From Niabella aurantiaca DSM 17617 (GTDB lineage: Bacteria; Bacteroidota; Bacteroidia; Chitinophagales; Chitinophagaceae): a stretch of DNA of 64,000 bases. Positions 1 to 9,603 of the stretch are shown here, in pieces. The notes beneath the pieces were generated by a model, which searched no databases, had not been told where the DNA came from, and saw only the letters and a list, made by a program, of their open reading frames with translations. The translations under genes and the position numbers were made by a program. The DNA is taken from NCBI RefSeq assembly GCF_000374125.1, contig NZ_KB893646.1, positions 238,163 to 302,162 on the forward strand, in the 5' to 3' direction. Every line of letters begins with the position of its first letter. The stretch's first letter is position 1.

Positions 1-642
1 AAATTTCAGGAGCTCAAAACGGGCAACGGTATCCGTGCCGTTTTCGATAACGTATCCGGTGGCTGGCAGTCCTTTTGTGGTTTTGGGGTCCAGTACCTGC
101 ACGCCTAATTTCGAGGGGATCCCTTCAACCAGGGTCCCCCCTTCGGGAAAGAACCGGATAATGGCCGCCGGCTGCACAGTACGGGCCGGACGGACGGCTG
201 CCGCAACCGTATTGGTAACAAGGATCCTTTTTCTAAAGAGGGCGTTTTCGTTGCCTTGCTTCATCCGGCTGGTATAGGCAACAAGGGTATAAGCGCCCGT
301 GGCAAGATGAACGGGAAGGTAAAAACTGCCCTTTCCCGTGCCCCGGTTGGCCTGTATCTTGGATTGGATCACCGATCGTCCTTTATCATTTATGAGTTCG
401 ATATAAAGGATACTATTGTAGTGCGCCAAAACATGCGTGCCTGCATTCAGAAGATACGTTTTAAACCAGAGGAGCTCGCCGGCCAGGTAGGCCTCCTTGT
501 CGCTGTGAACAAAAATGGTTTCGTGTACCGGTTCTTTTATGGAATCCTGCAGCTGCGCCATAGCCGCCATGTGTGTGTACAGACCGATGAGGACCATCAA
601 CAGCCGGCAACAACGAAGAAAAGAATGAAGGATCATAAACAT
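1..642 (-). CDS. Secreted macroglobulin (MG2)-like protein, N-terminal 214 residues (cut by window edge)
   Basis: The frame opens with ATG at 642 (a second ATG lies at 636) and stays open for 214 codons to the window edge, so the C-terminus is missing. A hydrophobic signal segment covers about residues 5-28. The next part (ETIFVHSDKEAYLAGE, then LWFKTYLLNA) matches the opening of the MG2-type proteins Bacteroidota place beside TonB receptors, which resemble alpha-2-macroglobulin beta-sandwich repeats. Full members are usually several hundred residues long and sit at the cell surface or in the periplasm; their exact role is unproven. It starts 15 bases after the DUF4249 gene on the same strand, so it is probably the last gene of that operon. 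Family placement is from motif recall only. Confidence 0.72.
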   Translation of the reverse strand, partial: MFMILHSFLRCCRLLMVLIGLYTHMAAMAQLQDSIKEPVHETIFVHSDKEAYLAGELLWFKTYLLNAGTHVLAHYNSILYIELINDKGRSVIQSKIQANRGTGKGSFYLPVHLATGAYTLVAYTSRMKQGNENALFRKRILVTNTVAAAVRPARTVQPAAIIRFFPEGGTLVEGIPSKLGVQVLDPKTTKGLPATGYVIENGTDTVARFELLKF

Positions 643-657
643 ATTTGCTCAAAATTA

Positions 658-1809
658 TCAGGGCCAGTAAGATGGTTTTTGAACCTTTCCGCCTCTTGTT
701 CTGCAATCTGTACAGCTTGAAAAACCAGCCGCATATCCCTCTGTGCGGGGTTCCCGTATCGTATAGTCTACGGGGATAATGTTGCCTGGGCCGAACGCCA
801 CACGGGTGCTGTCCTTGTTTTGGAGTACAAATTGCAATTCGCAGTATTGTCCGAAGGCCCATCCGGCGGGGCGGTTTATAAATATCCGTTTCTGTGCGGG
901 CGCCGTTGCCGAAATATACCCGATAACAGGCTCCTTTGGATCACTGGTACAATGGATATTGCCCCTTAACTCGGAAGGTAAGGGGCCAAAAATATCGCCG
1001 ATAGACTCCGTATTCTTTTTCATGAGGTCATAGAATTCATAGGCGGCTTTGTCCATGGCATATTGGCGCAGCAGGATGCTGTATTTTACAGAAAGACGTT
1101 CGTCGCCGGCCGGTATCAGGTTCAGCGGCTGCTGAAAAATGACATCCGAGGTGAGTTTTGCGGAGTTGGCGATATAGATGCTATTGGACCGGCCATATTT
1201 CCAGCAATAGTAAATGTCTTCCTCCGGAAATCTCCGGACCCTGACCCCGGCCGGATCTGCGTCGGGAGATTCAGGATCGTAGATCAGCGTGGATCTGAAA
1301 AAGCTGTTGATCTCCCAGGTTTCATCAAAATCCCACCGGTAATAGATCGTACTGTTGGTTGCATCATGCGTATTCACATATAATTGAATACCTTTTTCGC
1401 TCTGCTTCCAGCCGATGCTATCGATTTCCGGGGTCATTTTTACGGATACAAAATCGGAGAGATATTCCTTTCCATTGGCGGTTCTGATCCGTATACGGTA
1501 ACGATTGTTTGAAGACAACCCGAGGGTATTTTCATAATTGCCCGGTGTGCTCATGGGCAATTGCTTTACAGAGTTGTCGCTGCCTTCAACGGAAACGCTT
1601 GCATGAAGCTCGGGGCTCGCTTCCCTGATGCCGTTAACCGGCGTGGTCCTTGACAGGACCAGGTTTGTTGCAACGCTACCGGCGTTCAGGGTCCCTTCCA
1701 CAACCAGGTAGCCGGTTCCCGGGGCGTCGATCTCCGGGTAGTACCGGTCCTTGCATGCCATGCAGAGAACGATGATGACCAGTATCTGAAAATAGTATCC
1801 CTGTTTCAT
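658..1809 (-). CDS. DUF4249 family lipoprotein
   Basis: A 383-residue protein with a lipoprotein signal: a hydrophobic stretch ending in CMAC puts the lipidated Cys near residue 19. The YLVVEGTLNAG opening of the mature part and the C-terminal pattern CTDCRTRGG followed by KPSYW are characteristic of DUF4249, a family of outer-membrane lipoproteins found beside TonB-dependent receptors in Bacteroidota. It may act as a surface partner of the receptor, in the way SusD does for SusC, but no ligand is known. One base separates it from the upstream receptor gene and 15 from the downstream macroglobulin-like gene, so all are probably co-transcribed. Confidence 0.85.
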   Translation of the reverse strand: MKQGYYFQILVIIVLCMACKDRYYPEIDAPGTGYLVVEGTLNAGSVATNLVLSRTTPVNGIREASPELHASVSVEGSDNSVKQLPMSTPGNYENTLGLSSNNRYRIRIRTANGKEYLSDFVSVKMTPEIDSIGWKQSEKGIQLYVNTHDATNSTIYYRWDFDETWEINSFFRSTLIYDPESPDADPAGVRVRRFPEEDIYYCWKYGRSNSIYIANSAKLTSDVIFQQPLNLIPAGDERLSVKYSILLRQYAMDKAAYEFYDLMKKNTESIGDIFGPLPSELRGNIHCTSDPKEPVIGYISATAPAQKRIFINRPAGWAFGQYCELQFVLQNKDSTRVAFGPGNIIPVDYTIREPRTEGYAAGFSSCTDCRTRGGKVQKPSYWP

Positions 1810-1810
1810 T

Positions 1811-4576
1811 TTAAAATCGGATATTATAATTGATAAATGGTATGGCGCTTCCGAAAATGGATAGTTTGTATCCGTTCACAGCACCTTTTTCAGAGATAAA
1901 ATATACCGAATACGGATTTCGTCTTCCCAAAAGGTTGTACACACCGATCGTCCAGGAATTATGGGTCTTCTGGTGCACTTTATGGTTCCCGTCAATATTC
2001 ATCGAAAAGTCCGTCCGGTAATAATCGGGGATTCGGTATTGGTTCCGCTCGGAATACAGCATTCTTTCTGAACCCTGGTAGTAGAAGCGGCCTATCGGGT
2101 AGGTGATCGGCCTTCCAGTGCTGTACGTGGAGTTAAGCGACAGGCTGAACCGGTGGTTGATCCTGAAATTGCCGACAATGGTTATGTCATGGGGTTTGTC
2201 ATAATTGGCAGGATAATCGGCTCCGTTGTTGACCATCGAACCAAGGCTTTGATCGGTAGACCGCAGCAGGATGCGGGAATATGTATAGCCGATCCAGCCA
2301 TTCAGCTTGCCCACCGGCTTTTTGATCAGGAACTCAAGACCGTAGGCCTTACCTTTAGTACTGATCACATCCGTTTCGATATGATGATTGAGCAGCAGGG
2401 TTGCACCGGGCTTGTAATCCAGGTAGTTTTTAATGTTCTTATAATAGACCTCAACCGATGTTTCGATGGTATTTGACTTCAGGTTCTTATAAAAGCCAAG
2501 GGAAACCTGGTCGCCGGTCTGAGGCCTGATATTGGGATCGCTTAGTTTCCAGATATCGGTCGGCGAGATGATCGTGGTGTTCGACAGCAAATGAATATAT
2601 TGTCTTAATGAATTGTATCCTGCCTTTACGGAGAAGGTGGGAGTAAAGGCATAACGCATAGAGAAACGGATCTCCGGTCCCTGGTAATTATTGATCACCT
2701 TTCCTTTGTTGTAATGTGTGATACCGGTGCGGGTATCATCGGTAAGGGGCTGCCCTTCCCGGTAATGGCTTACATCCTGCGGGCCCAAATAGGAATAAAA
2801 CGAATAGCGGAGACCGGTACTGAAAGAAAGCTTACCCGTGGCGTTGAAGCGATGCGTTATATATGCGGCGTTTTCGAGTGCCCGCTCTGCACTTACTGTA
2901 TCGGCCCTTACCAGCGACTGGTCGCTGGCGGGTTCAAAAGTGCCCGGCTGCAGCAGGTAAGAAAGGGAACTGACCCCAAAATCAAACGAATGCTTTTGGT
3001 TCATGAAATAAACAAAGTTCAGCTTGCCGTAAAGCTGCCGTATATCAAAGAACAGTTTAAACCCGTTGATGACATTGGAATCAGCGCCGATATTATAACG
3101 GTAATAATCATAGCCGCCGATAAATTCCGCCTGTAAGCGACGTGTAAAATTCTTTTTCCATTTCAGCGACAGGTTCCGGTTGGTATAGCGATAGGTGGTA
3201 TCACTATTCAGATTAAACCGGTCATTGCTATAATAAGCGTTCATGTAAATACTGCTGCTGGAATCGAACCGGTGGCTGACGCCAAGGTTAAGATCCTGGA
3301 AGGAAGCCCGGCTTTGGTCATATTCCTCCGGCAAAAGATTGATCAGCCAGTTGGCATAGGTGGTACGTCCGCCAAAAATAAAGGAGGTTTTGTCTTTTAC
3401 AATGGGCCCTTCCAGCTGAAGGCGGCTGGTGATCAGCCCGATCCCTGCTGATCCGGTGAGCTGTTTCTTATTTCCCTCCCGGCTGTTCACATCCAGTACA
3501 GATGCCAGGCGGCCTCCGTATTTTGCCGGCACAGAGCTTTTGTAGAGTTCAACATCTTTTACAATATCCGGGTTAAAGGCGGCAAACATGCCAAAAAAAT
3601 GCGCAGGATTATAAATGGTGGCATCATTGAAAAGAATAAGATTCTGATCCGTCGAGCCCCCCCTTACGTTAAAACCGGTGCTGGCTTCTCCAACTGTTTT
3701 TACACCCGGTAAGGTGGTTACCGCCCGCAGGATGTCAGCCTCGCCAAAAACCGTCGGAATGCGTTTGATCTCCTGGATGCTCAGGCGTGATACCCCCATC
3801 TGCACATTCCGTATATTCCTTGTTTGCGTGGAGGAAACGATCACTTCTTTTAACGTAGGCACCTGTTCCTGCACGGCAACATCCATGCGCCCGTCGGTAT
3901 GCACCACCAGGTTCAGGTTGGTTTCCCGGATGCCCAGCCCCATAATATTGAGCACGTGTTTCCCGGGCGGGATGCTGAGCGCGTAATTCCCATAGGCATC
4001 AGAATTTGAAAAATAGGCATTGTCAACCGCCACAGAAGCATTGGGGAAGGGCTCTCCCGTACGTGCGCTTTTTATGTTCCCGGTCAGCAGCACCTGAGGA
4101 TGACGCGGGCCATTCCGGTTCCCGATCTCATAGACTTTTTCCTCCGCCTTAATATGCCGCCGGTCTTTATCGTTCAATCCATAATCGGTTGATGGCACCG
4201 TCTTTGGCATTGGAGCTGCCCCGCCGGAACGGTAGTATATACCCGCAGGCAGCGCGAGCTGAATCTTTAAATTGCCGGTGATATATACTTTTTTCCCCCC
4301 ATCGTCAATGGCATAGGTCAAAGCGGTCCCGTTCAGGGCATTTTGCAGCTGCGCAGCTAAAGGGCCGTTTCCGGATGGAGCCGGGATCATTAAAGAATCG
4401 ATCTGCTTCCTGTCGTAGTAAAAAAAATATCCGGACTGTTGCTCCAGTTGCAAAAAACAGGCCTTCAGAGGGATACTGTCCCGTGTGGCATCCACCGGCG
4501 GTATTGCCGTTTGTGCCATAGTGGAAACGGAGCACAGGTTGGGGAAAAGGAAGAATATGAAAATCCTTTTTAACAT
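1811..4576 (-). CDS. TonB-dependent receptor with STN and carboxypeptidase-like domains
   Basis: A 921-residue outer-membrane receptor. In order: signal peptide (1-21); a secretin/TonB short N-terminal domain (about 35-105, with the FFYYDRKQID segment) of the type that signals to anti-sigma factors; a carboxypeptidase regulatory-like beta-sandwich (about 163-240, TGEPFPNASV and DAYGNYALSIPPG); a plug domain (about 255-370, with FNVRGGSTDQNLILFND and KYGGRLASVLD); then a long beta-barrel ending in aromatic-rich strands and a terminal F. The STN domain suggests transcriptional signalling, yet no FecR or ECF sigma gene lies in the window. The start codon overlaps the stop codon of the upstream gene by one base (TAATG), so the two are translationally coupled. 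Substrate unknown. Confidence 0.9.
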   Translation of the reverse strand: MLKRIFIFFLFPNLCSVSTMAQTAIPPVDATRDSIPLKACFLQLEQQSGYFFYYDRKQIDSLMIPAPSGNGPLAAQLQNALNGTALTYAIDDGGKKVYITGNLKIQLALPAGIYYRSGGAAPMPKTVPSTDYGLNDKDRRHIKAEEKVYEIGNRNGPRHPQVLLTGNIKSARTGEPFPNASVAVDNAYFSNSDAYGNYALSIPPGKHVLNIMGLGIRETNLNLVVHTDGRMDVAVQEQVPTLKEVIVSSTQTRNIRNVQMGVSRLSIQEIKRIPTVFGEADILRAVTTLPGVKTVGEASTGFNVRGGSTDQNLILFNDATIYNPAHFFGMFAAFNPDIVKDVELYKSSVPAKYGGRLASVLDVNSREGNKKQLTGSAGIGLITSRLQLEGPIVKDKTSFIFGGRTTYANWLINLLPEEYDQSRASFQDLNLGVSHRFDSSSSIYMNAYYSNDRFNLNSDTTYRYTNRNLSLKWKKNFTRRLQAEFIGGYDYYRYNIGADSNVINGFKLFFDIRQLYGKLNFVYFMNQKHSFDFGVSSLSYLLQPGTFEPASDQSLVRADTVSAERALENAAYITHRFNATGKLSFSTGLRYSFYSYLGPQDVSHYREGQPLTDDTRTGITHYNKGKVINNYQGPEIRFSMRYAFTPTFSVKAGYNSLRQYIHLLSNTTIISPTDIWKLSDPNIRPQTGDQVSLGFYKNLKSNTIETSVEVYYKNIKNYLDYKPGATLLLNHHIETDVISTKGKAYGLEFLIKKPVGKLNGWIGYTYSRILLRSTDQSLGSMVNNGADYPANYDKPHDITIVGNFRINHRFSLSLNSTYSTGRPITYPIGRFYYQGSERMLYSERNQYRIPDYYRTDFSMNIDGNHKVHQKTHNSWTIGVYNLLGRRNPYSVYFISEKGAVNGYKLSIFGSAIPFINYNIRF

Positions 4577-5283
4577 TAGTCCTGGTTATAAAGTTGAGCG
4601 GCCAGCCGGATGGCGGCCTCAGGCTCTTTTCTGAACCTGATCTGTTTTCTTTTCAGCGCTTTATGAATGGCTGCTTTTTTCTCTTTCAAAAGTGCATATA
4701 AATGTTTTTTTGAAGATACGGGGTAAAACGCCCCCTCCTTATACAGATAGAACCGGTTGCTCCAGGCAAATTCCCGCTCTACCTTCGATTGACCAACGGT
4801 TTCCTTGATGAATTTCTTTCGCAATACCAACGGGGTAAGCCGCCCTTCATCAAGGATCTCATAAAAACCGGCAGGCAGCGCTTTGCTGTCAGCGGGCCCC
4901 AGTTTTATAAATTTTCCCTTGTCAATGGTAAACGCATCCAACAGGTTGCCAGGAAGGATAACGGGCATTTTATTGGCGTTTTCGATCAATAGCTCGCCGG
5001 CAACCGCATCATACTTTAGCCGGACGTTCTTGTACCAGGTACTGTCAAAATACAATGTACCCTCCGTCCATTGATCTTCACCCAGGAACGGTGTGCCGGT
5101 TATGGTGGGCAGGTATCCCTGGTACAGGCGTCCGTTGTAAATGGGCAAATCATTGTTAAATCTTGCATAGAACTCGTCGGGGAGGTAGACCGGGTCTTTA
5201 AAAAGAGAGGCCCGGCCCTGCTGGGCATACAAAGCAGCAGTCAGCAGTATGCAAAAAAGCGTTAGAACCGTTTCCTTTTTCAT
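4576..5283 (-). CDS. Secreted protein of unknown function, first gene of receptor operon
   Basis: A 235-residue protein with a clear signal peptide (about 1-20, ending at a YAQQG-like cleavage site). The mature part is mixed alpha/beta with a very basic C-terminal tail (KEKKAAIHKALKRKQIRFRKEP). I do not recognise the family. It is the first gene of the operon and its TAA overlaps the ATG of the TonB receptor, so its product is probably needed in proportion to the receptor, perhaps as a periplasmic or surface accessory. The start ATG at 5283 directly precedes the signal peptide. Confidence 0.78.
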   Translation of the reverse strand: MKKETVLTLFCILLTAALYAQQGRASLFKDPVYLPDEFYARFNNDLPIYNGRLYQGYLPTITGTPFLGEDQWTEGTLYFDSTWYKNVRLKYDAVAGELLIENANKMPVILPGNLLDAFTIDKGKFIKLGPADSKALPAGFYEILDEGRLTPLVLRKKFIKETVGQSKVEREFAWSNRFYLYKEGAFYPVSSKKHLYALLKEKKAAIHKALKRKQIRFRKEPEAAIRLAAQLYNQD

Positions 5284-5468
5284 GGGTGGTCAACAATGGT
5301 TATTGCTGTAGAACATAAAAATAGGCTAAATACAATTCCGGTACAAATATTTTCAATTGTTTGGTTCAACCGATTGAACAAAGCCGGGAAAACACGTTTT
5401 TGTATGGCTTTTTTTTACACCTTTGCGGCGTGCCCTGTGATCTTGCGGCGCAGTTAAATTATTTTCAT

Positions 5469-6656
5469 ATGAACGAAAACTTTACAAAACGGATCGGTGC
5501 AGAAGTAGATGAAATAAAGGCTTCCGGCCTGTATAAGACCGAGCGCATCATCGAAAGCGCCCAGGGAGCAGAAATACAGGTGAATGGCAGAACCGTGATC
5601 AATTTTTGCGCAAACAATTACCTGGGCCTGTCTTCCCATCCGGAAGTGATCAAAGCCGCGCATGCGACCATTGATGCCCGCGGGTACGGAATGAGCAGCG
5701 TACGCTTTATTTGTGGTACGCAGGATATTCATAAAGAGCTGGAGCAAAAGATATCAGCGTTCCTTGGAACAGAAGATACGATCTTATATGCAGCGGCCTT
5801 TGATGCCAACGGCGGCGTGTTTGAACCGCTGTTTAACGACGAGGATGCCATTATCTCCGATGCGCTGAACCATGCAAGCATCATCGACGGCGTGCGTCTT
5901 TGCAAAGCGCAACGCTACCGGTACGAGCACAATAATATGGCGGACCTGGAAGCAAAACTGAAAGAAGCCGCTGGTGCCCGCAGCCGGATCATTGTTACCG
6001 ATGGTTCGTTCAGCATGGACGGCACCATTGCCCAGCTGGATAAGATCGTGGAGCTGGCGGAAAAATATGATGCGGTGATCATGATCGATGAATGCCATTC
6101 CTCCGGGTTCCTGGGCAAGACCGGTCGCGGCACGCATGAGTACCGGGGCGTAATGGGCAGGATCGACATCATTACCGGAACGCTGGGAAAGGCACTGGGC
6201 GGCGCTTCCGGCGGGTTCACCTCCGGGCGGAAAGAGATCATCGATATGCTGCGTCAGAAATCAAGACCTTATTTATTCAGCAATACCCTGGCACCTTCCA
6301 TTGTAGGCGGCTCCATTGCCGTGCTGGATATGCTCTCTTCATCTACACAGCTGCGCGACAAGCTGGAGTACAATACCCAATATTTCCGGGAAAAGATGAG
6401 CGCAGCCGGATTTGATATTAAACCGGGCGACCACCCTATTGTACCCATTATGTTGTATGATGCAGTGCTGGCGGCGGACTTTGCTTCGAAGCTCCTGGAT
6501 GAAGGTATTTATGTGATCGGGTTCTTCTTCCCCGTGGTACCAAAGGGCCAGGCACGCATACGGGTACAGCTCAGTGCCGGTCACGAACAGGCGCACCTGG
6601 ATCAGGCGATCGCGGCCTTTACAAAAGTGGGAAAAGAACTGGGAGTATTAAAATAA
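5469..6656 (+). CDS. kbl: Glycine C-acetyltransferase (2-amino-3-ketobutyrate CoA ligase)
   Basis: A 395-residue cytosolic PLP enzyme of the alpha-oxoamine synthase family. It joins acetyl-CoA and glycine to 2-amino-3-oxobutyrate or runs the reverse cleavage in threonine breakdown. Visible motifs: [10 protein letters not shown] substrate loop (49-58), the DECH segment (207-210) whose Asp contacts the PLP ring, and TLGKALGG with the Schiff-base lysine at K241. The start at 5469 gives the usual family length; the frame is open further upstream to a TTG at 5361 but that stretch shows no family similarity. No threonine dehydrogenase gene lies beside it. The sister enzymes KBL, BioF and HemA are hard to separate by eye; the [10 protein letters not shown] and [11 protein letters not shown] segments favour KBL. 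Confidence 0.93.
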   Translation: MNENFTKRIGAEVDEIKASGLYKTERIIESAQGAEIQVNGRTVINFCANNYLGLSSHPEVIKAAHATIDARGYGMSSVRFICGTQDIHKELEQKISAFLGTEDTILYAAAFDANGGVFEPLFNDEDAIISDALNHASIIDGVRLCKAQRYRYEHNNMADLEAKLKEAAGARSRIIVTDGSFSMDGTIAQLDKIVELAEKYDAVIMIDECHSSGFLGKTGRGTHEYRGVMGRIDIITGTLGKALGGASGGFTSGRKEIIDMLRQKSRPYLFSNTLAPSIVGGSIAVLDMLSSSTQLRDKLEYNTQYFREKMSAAGFDIKPGDHPIVPIMLYDAVLAADFASKLLDEGIYVIGFFFPVVPKGQARIRVQLSAGHEQAHLDQAIAAFTKVGKELGVLK

Positions 6657-6661
6657 TTACG

Positions 6662-7651
6662 ATGGTATATACAGGGCTCATAGGAGATGATCGTGTACCA
6701 ACGGCCTCTTGTGAGCCTTTGTCATTAACGCAAGGGGTACTGCGGAGACCTTTTTGGGTACTGGTGCTGCTGTTTTTTTTGGGGACTGCGGACGCACAAC
6801 AGGTAAAGGTGCCTGATCAATACCCTTCGCCCATGCAGGAGACCGTGCGTTTGCATGAACGGATCTCATTTGATGAACACAGGGGCATTGCTTATACGCT
6901 GGACAGCTTACTGACCAAACCGGTAGAGGTCTATATTCCGGAACGGCTAAAAAAAGCCAGGTGGGCAGATCTGCTCATTCATTTTCACGGAGTCAGTTAT
7001 GTAACCGCATCAGCGGCGGAAAACAGTAAAACAAACCTTATTGCTGTATCCGTAAACCTGGGTTCGGGGTCGGCAGCCTATTCCAGGCCTTTTCAGAATG
7101 ATACCGTTTTTAAACGGCTGGTAACGGCAGTATGGAACTCCGTCCGGGAACATCTGGGAAACGGGATGCAGCAGCGCCGGATCATTTTAAGCGGGTTCAG
7201 TGCAGGCTATGGCGCTATCAGAAGCATCCTGTCGGACTCCGCAGATTTTAAAGTGGTCAATACGGTTTTGCTGCTGGATGGTTTGCACGCCAGCTATATA
7301 CCGGAGCGGAAAGTGCTGGCGCAGGGCGGGCTTATCGACACGGTGAGCCTGGCGCCTTTCCTGGCCTTTGCCCGGCTGGCAGCTGAACCGGCCACCGGCA
7401 GGCGAATGCTGTTCACCCATTCGGAGATCTTTCCGGGAACCTTTGTAAGTACAACCGAAACGGCCGGCTACCTGCTGCGGCAATTGGGGCTGAAAGCGCG
7501 GCCTGTTTTAAAAAAGGGACCGGTGGGCATGCAGCAGATCAGTGAAGCCGGCCAGGGAAATTTCCAGGTGCTGGGGTTTGCGGGGAATTCCGCTCCGGAC
7601 CATGTGGACCATTTTCACGGGCTGCCCTTTTTCCTCCGCCGGCTGCTTTAA
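6662..7651 (+). CDS. Secreted alpha/beta-hydrolase-like protein
   Basis: A 329-residue protein with a hydrophobic signal segment around residues 30-45 (VLVLLFFLGTADAQQ), unusually far from the first ATG; the true start could be a later codon. The core shows an alpha/beta-hydrolase pattern: LLIHFHGVSY (oxyanion-type strand-loop), ILSGFSAGYGAIRSI with a GxSxG nucleophile elbow, LLLDGLHASY, and a late HVDHFHGLP that could supply the catalytic His. The substrate cannot be told; secreted esterases and peptidases share this layout. It starts 5 bases after kbl and is probably co-transcribed. Confidence 0.72.
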   Translation: MVYTGLIGDDRVPTASCEPLSLTQGVLRRPFWVLVLLFFLGTADAQQVKVPDQYPSPMQETVRLHERISFDEHRGIAYTLDSLLTKPVEVYIPERLKKARWADLLIHFHGVSYVTASAAENSKTNLIAVSVNLGSGSAAYSRPFQNDTVFKRLVTAVWNSVREHLGNGMQQRRIILSGFSAGYGAIRSILSDSADFKVVNTVLLLDGLHASYIPERKVLAQGGLIDTVSLAPFLAFARLAAEPATGRRMLFTHSEIFPGTFVSTTETAGYLLRQLGLKARPVLKKGPVGMQQISEAGQGNFQVLGFAGNSAPDHVDHFHGLPFFLRRLL

Positions 7652-7762
7652 TCCGGAGGCGGACCGGGTTGCAAACACGGGAAAGGCCGAGGGGCTTCAA
7701 CAAAGCAGGCTGTTCCTTTTTCCGCCGGTACCAATGGCAGCCATTCCTTTGAAAAAAATCGG

Positions 7763-7770
7763 TAGGTTTG
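7763..7770 (+). promoter_or_regulatory. Bacteroidota -7 element upstream of S10 peptidase
   Basis: TAGGTTTG matches the TAnnTTTG consensus exactly and lies 31 bases before the ATG at 7802. No TTG box sits at the usual 17-23 bases upstream, so the assignment is tentative. Confidence 0.35.
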
Positions 7771-7801
7771 ATCCTTCCGGTTGGTTTAATAAAAAGACGA
7801 T

Positions 7802-9337
7802 ATGAATAAATTTATCTGTTGCTGCACTGTCCTCCTGTGTTTTACCGGTATATACGCTCAAACATCCAAATCCAAAGCGGAACCTGCCAAACAGGAAAAA
7901 CCGGCAGCTGAAAAAAAGCCTGCCTCACCCGACCTGAGCTTTGATCCGGACGCCGCGGTGACCACCCACCATACGGTGACCATCAATGGGCAGAAAGTGC
8001 CGTATAAAGCGATTGCCGGAACGCTGCCGGTTTGGGATGAGGATGGAAAGGCCATTGCCGGTTTGTTTTATACCTACTATGAACGTACGGATGTAAACAA
8101 AACAGCCCGCCCGCTGGTGATCTCTTTTAACGGCGGGCCCGGTTCCGCTTCTGTATGGATGCATATCGGCTATACCGGGCCGGTGTTGCTGAATATAGAC
8201 GACGAGGGCTACCCGGTACAACCTTACGGGTATAAGGAAAACCATCATTCGATCCTTGATGTAGCTGATATCGTTTATGTAGATCCTGTGAATACCGGGT
8301 ACTCCCGGATCGTGGGCAAGGACGTTCCCAGGACCAAGTTCTTTGGGGTCAATGCAGATATTAAATACCTGGCAGACTGGATCAATACTTTTGTAACAAG
8401 GTTCGATCGCTGGGGTTCTCCAAAGTACCTGATCGGTGAAAGCTACGGTACCACCCGGGTTTCCGGTCTGGCGCTGGAGCTGCAGCAGGCACACTGGATG
8501 TACCTCAACGGGGTCATACTGGTATCACCCACCGGCCTGGGTATAGAAAGGGGAACGGCAACAGATGCCGCCCTGCGCCTGCCGTATTTTGCCGCTACGG
8601 CCTGGTATCATAAAAAACTGGGAGCGGACCTGCAGCAAAAAGACCTGGAAGCGTTTTTACCGGAGGTGGAAGCGTTTACCATGAACCAGCTGCTGCCGGC
8701 CATCAATAAAGGAAGCCTGCTGGATGATGCCACAAGGAACACGATTGCGGAGAAAATGGCCGCATACTCGGGATTGTCGCAACAGGTGATCCTGCAAAAC
8801 AACCTGGACGTTTCGCCAAACCTGTTCTGGAAGGAGCTGCTGCGTAAGGAGGGGTTTACCATTGGCCGTCTGGACTCGCGTTACAAGGGGATCGATAAGC
8901 GCGACGGTGGCGAGCGGCCGGACTTTAATGCCGAGCTGACGGCATGGCTGCACGCTTTTACACCACCGATCAATATGTACCTGCGGAATGAGCTGAATTA
9001 TAAGACGGACTACCCGTATAATGTATTTGGCCCGGTGCATCCCTGGGATAACAACAATGACCATACCGGTGAAAACCTGCGCAGCGCGATGTCCATCAAT
9101 CCCTATCTTCATCTGCTGGTGCAATCCGGTTATTATGATGGCGCCTGCGATTATTTTAACGCCAAATACAATCTCTGGCAGATGGATCCTTCCGGTAAGT
9201 TAAAGGACCGGATCCAGTGGGCCGGGTTCCGCGGCGGGCATATGATGTACCTGCGAAAGGAGGATCTGAAAACGAGCACGGAGCAGATCCGGGCATTCAT
9301 TAAAACATCCATTCCGAGCAAGGCAGCAAAGTATTAA
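7802..9337 (+). CDS. Serine carboxypeptidase-like peptidase, family S10
   Basis: A 511-residue exported peptidase. After a signal peptide (1-19) comes a Lys/Glu/Ala/Pro-rich linker (about 20-45), then the S10 core: NGGPGSASVWMH (oxyanion hole region), GESYGTTR with the nucleophile Ser, an Asp in the GACDYFNAKYN segment, and the final His in RGGHMMY. This is the full Ser-Asp-His triad, so the enzyme should be active. S10 enzymes remove C-terminal residues from peptides at acidic to neutral pH; here it would act in the periplasm or outside the cell. The gene stands alone, 150 bases after the hydrolase gene. Confidence 0.92.
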   Translation: MNKFICCCTVLLCFTGIYAQTSKSKAEPAKQEKPAAEKKPASPDLSFDPDAAVTTHHTVTINGQKVPYKAIAGTLPVWDEDGKAIAGLFYTYYERTDVNKTARPLVISFNGGPGSASVWMHIGYTGPVLLNIDDEGYPVQPYGYKENHHSILDVADIVYVDPVNTGYSRIVGKDVPRTKFFGVNADIKYLADWINTFVTRFDRWGSPKYLIGESYGTTRVSGLALELQQAHWMYLNGVILVSPTGLGIERGTATDAALRLPYFAATAWYHKKLGADLQQKDLEAFLPEVEAFTMNQLLPAINKGSLLDDATRNTIAEKMAAYSGLSQQVILQNNLDVSPNLFWKELLRKEGFTIGRLDSRYKGIDKRDGGERPDFNAELTAWLHAFTPPINMYLRNELNYKTDYPYNVFGPVHPWDNNNDHTGENLRSAMSINPYLHLLVQSGYYDGACDYFNAKYNLWQMDPSGKLKDRIQWAGFRGGHMMYLRKEDLKTSTEQIRAFIKTSIPSKAAKY

Positions 9338-9549
9338 TCAGATCGCTATCGCCACAAGAATGCCGGGGCACAAAGCTGCATCATCGACCATATATTTTAT
9401 GTAGCGCTCACGATGGTCCCGCCATTGCGCCCCGATGCCTGATATTGCCTATACCGCGAACTGAAGTTTGCAGTTGATGCCTGGCCGGGCCCCTTCAAAT
9501 GGAATGCGGAAGATCATCGGCCAGTGGGCGGGAACAGAATTGAGCGCAT

Positions 9550-9580
9550 AAAAAAGACGGTCTCATTCAGAACCGCCTTT
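9550..9580 (-). terminator. Rho-independent terminator after yceI-like gene
   Basis: On the minus strand a 6-bp stem (GGCGGT with ACCGTC, one G-T pair) is followed directly by TTTTTT. It lies just past the YceI stop. An A-run on the other side lets it also end plus-strand transcription from the S10 peptidase gene. Confidence 0.7.
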
Positions 9581-9603
9581 TGAGATCTTATTTTGACCAG
9601 GTG

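Noticed and set aside
5416..5425. -7 element in front of kbl (TACACCTTTG)
   Set aside because: Four bases instead of two separate TA and TTTG, and the upstream TTTG is only 13-15 bases away; not close enough to call.
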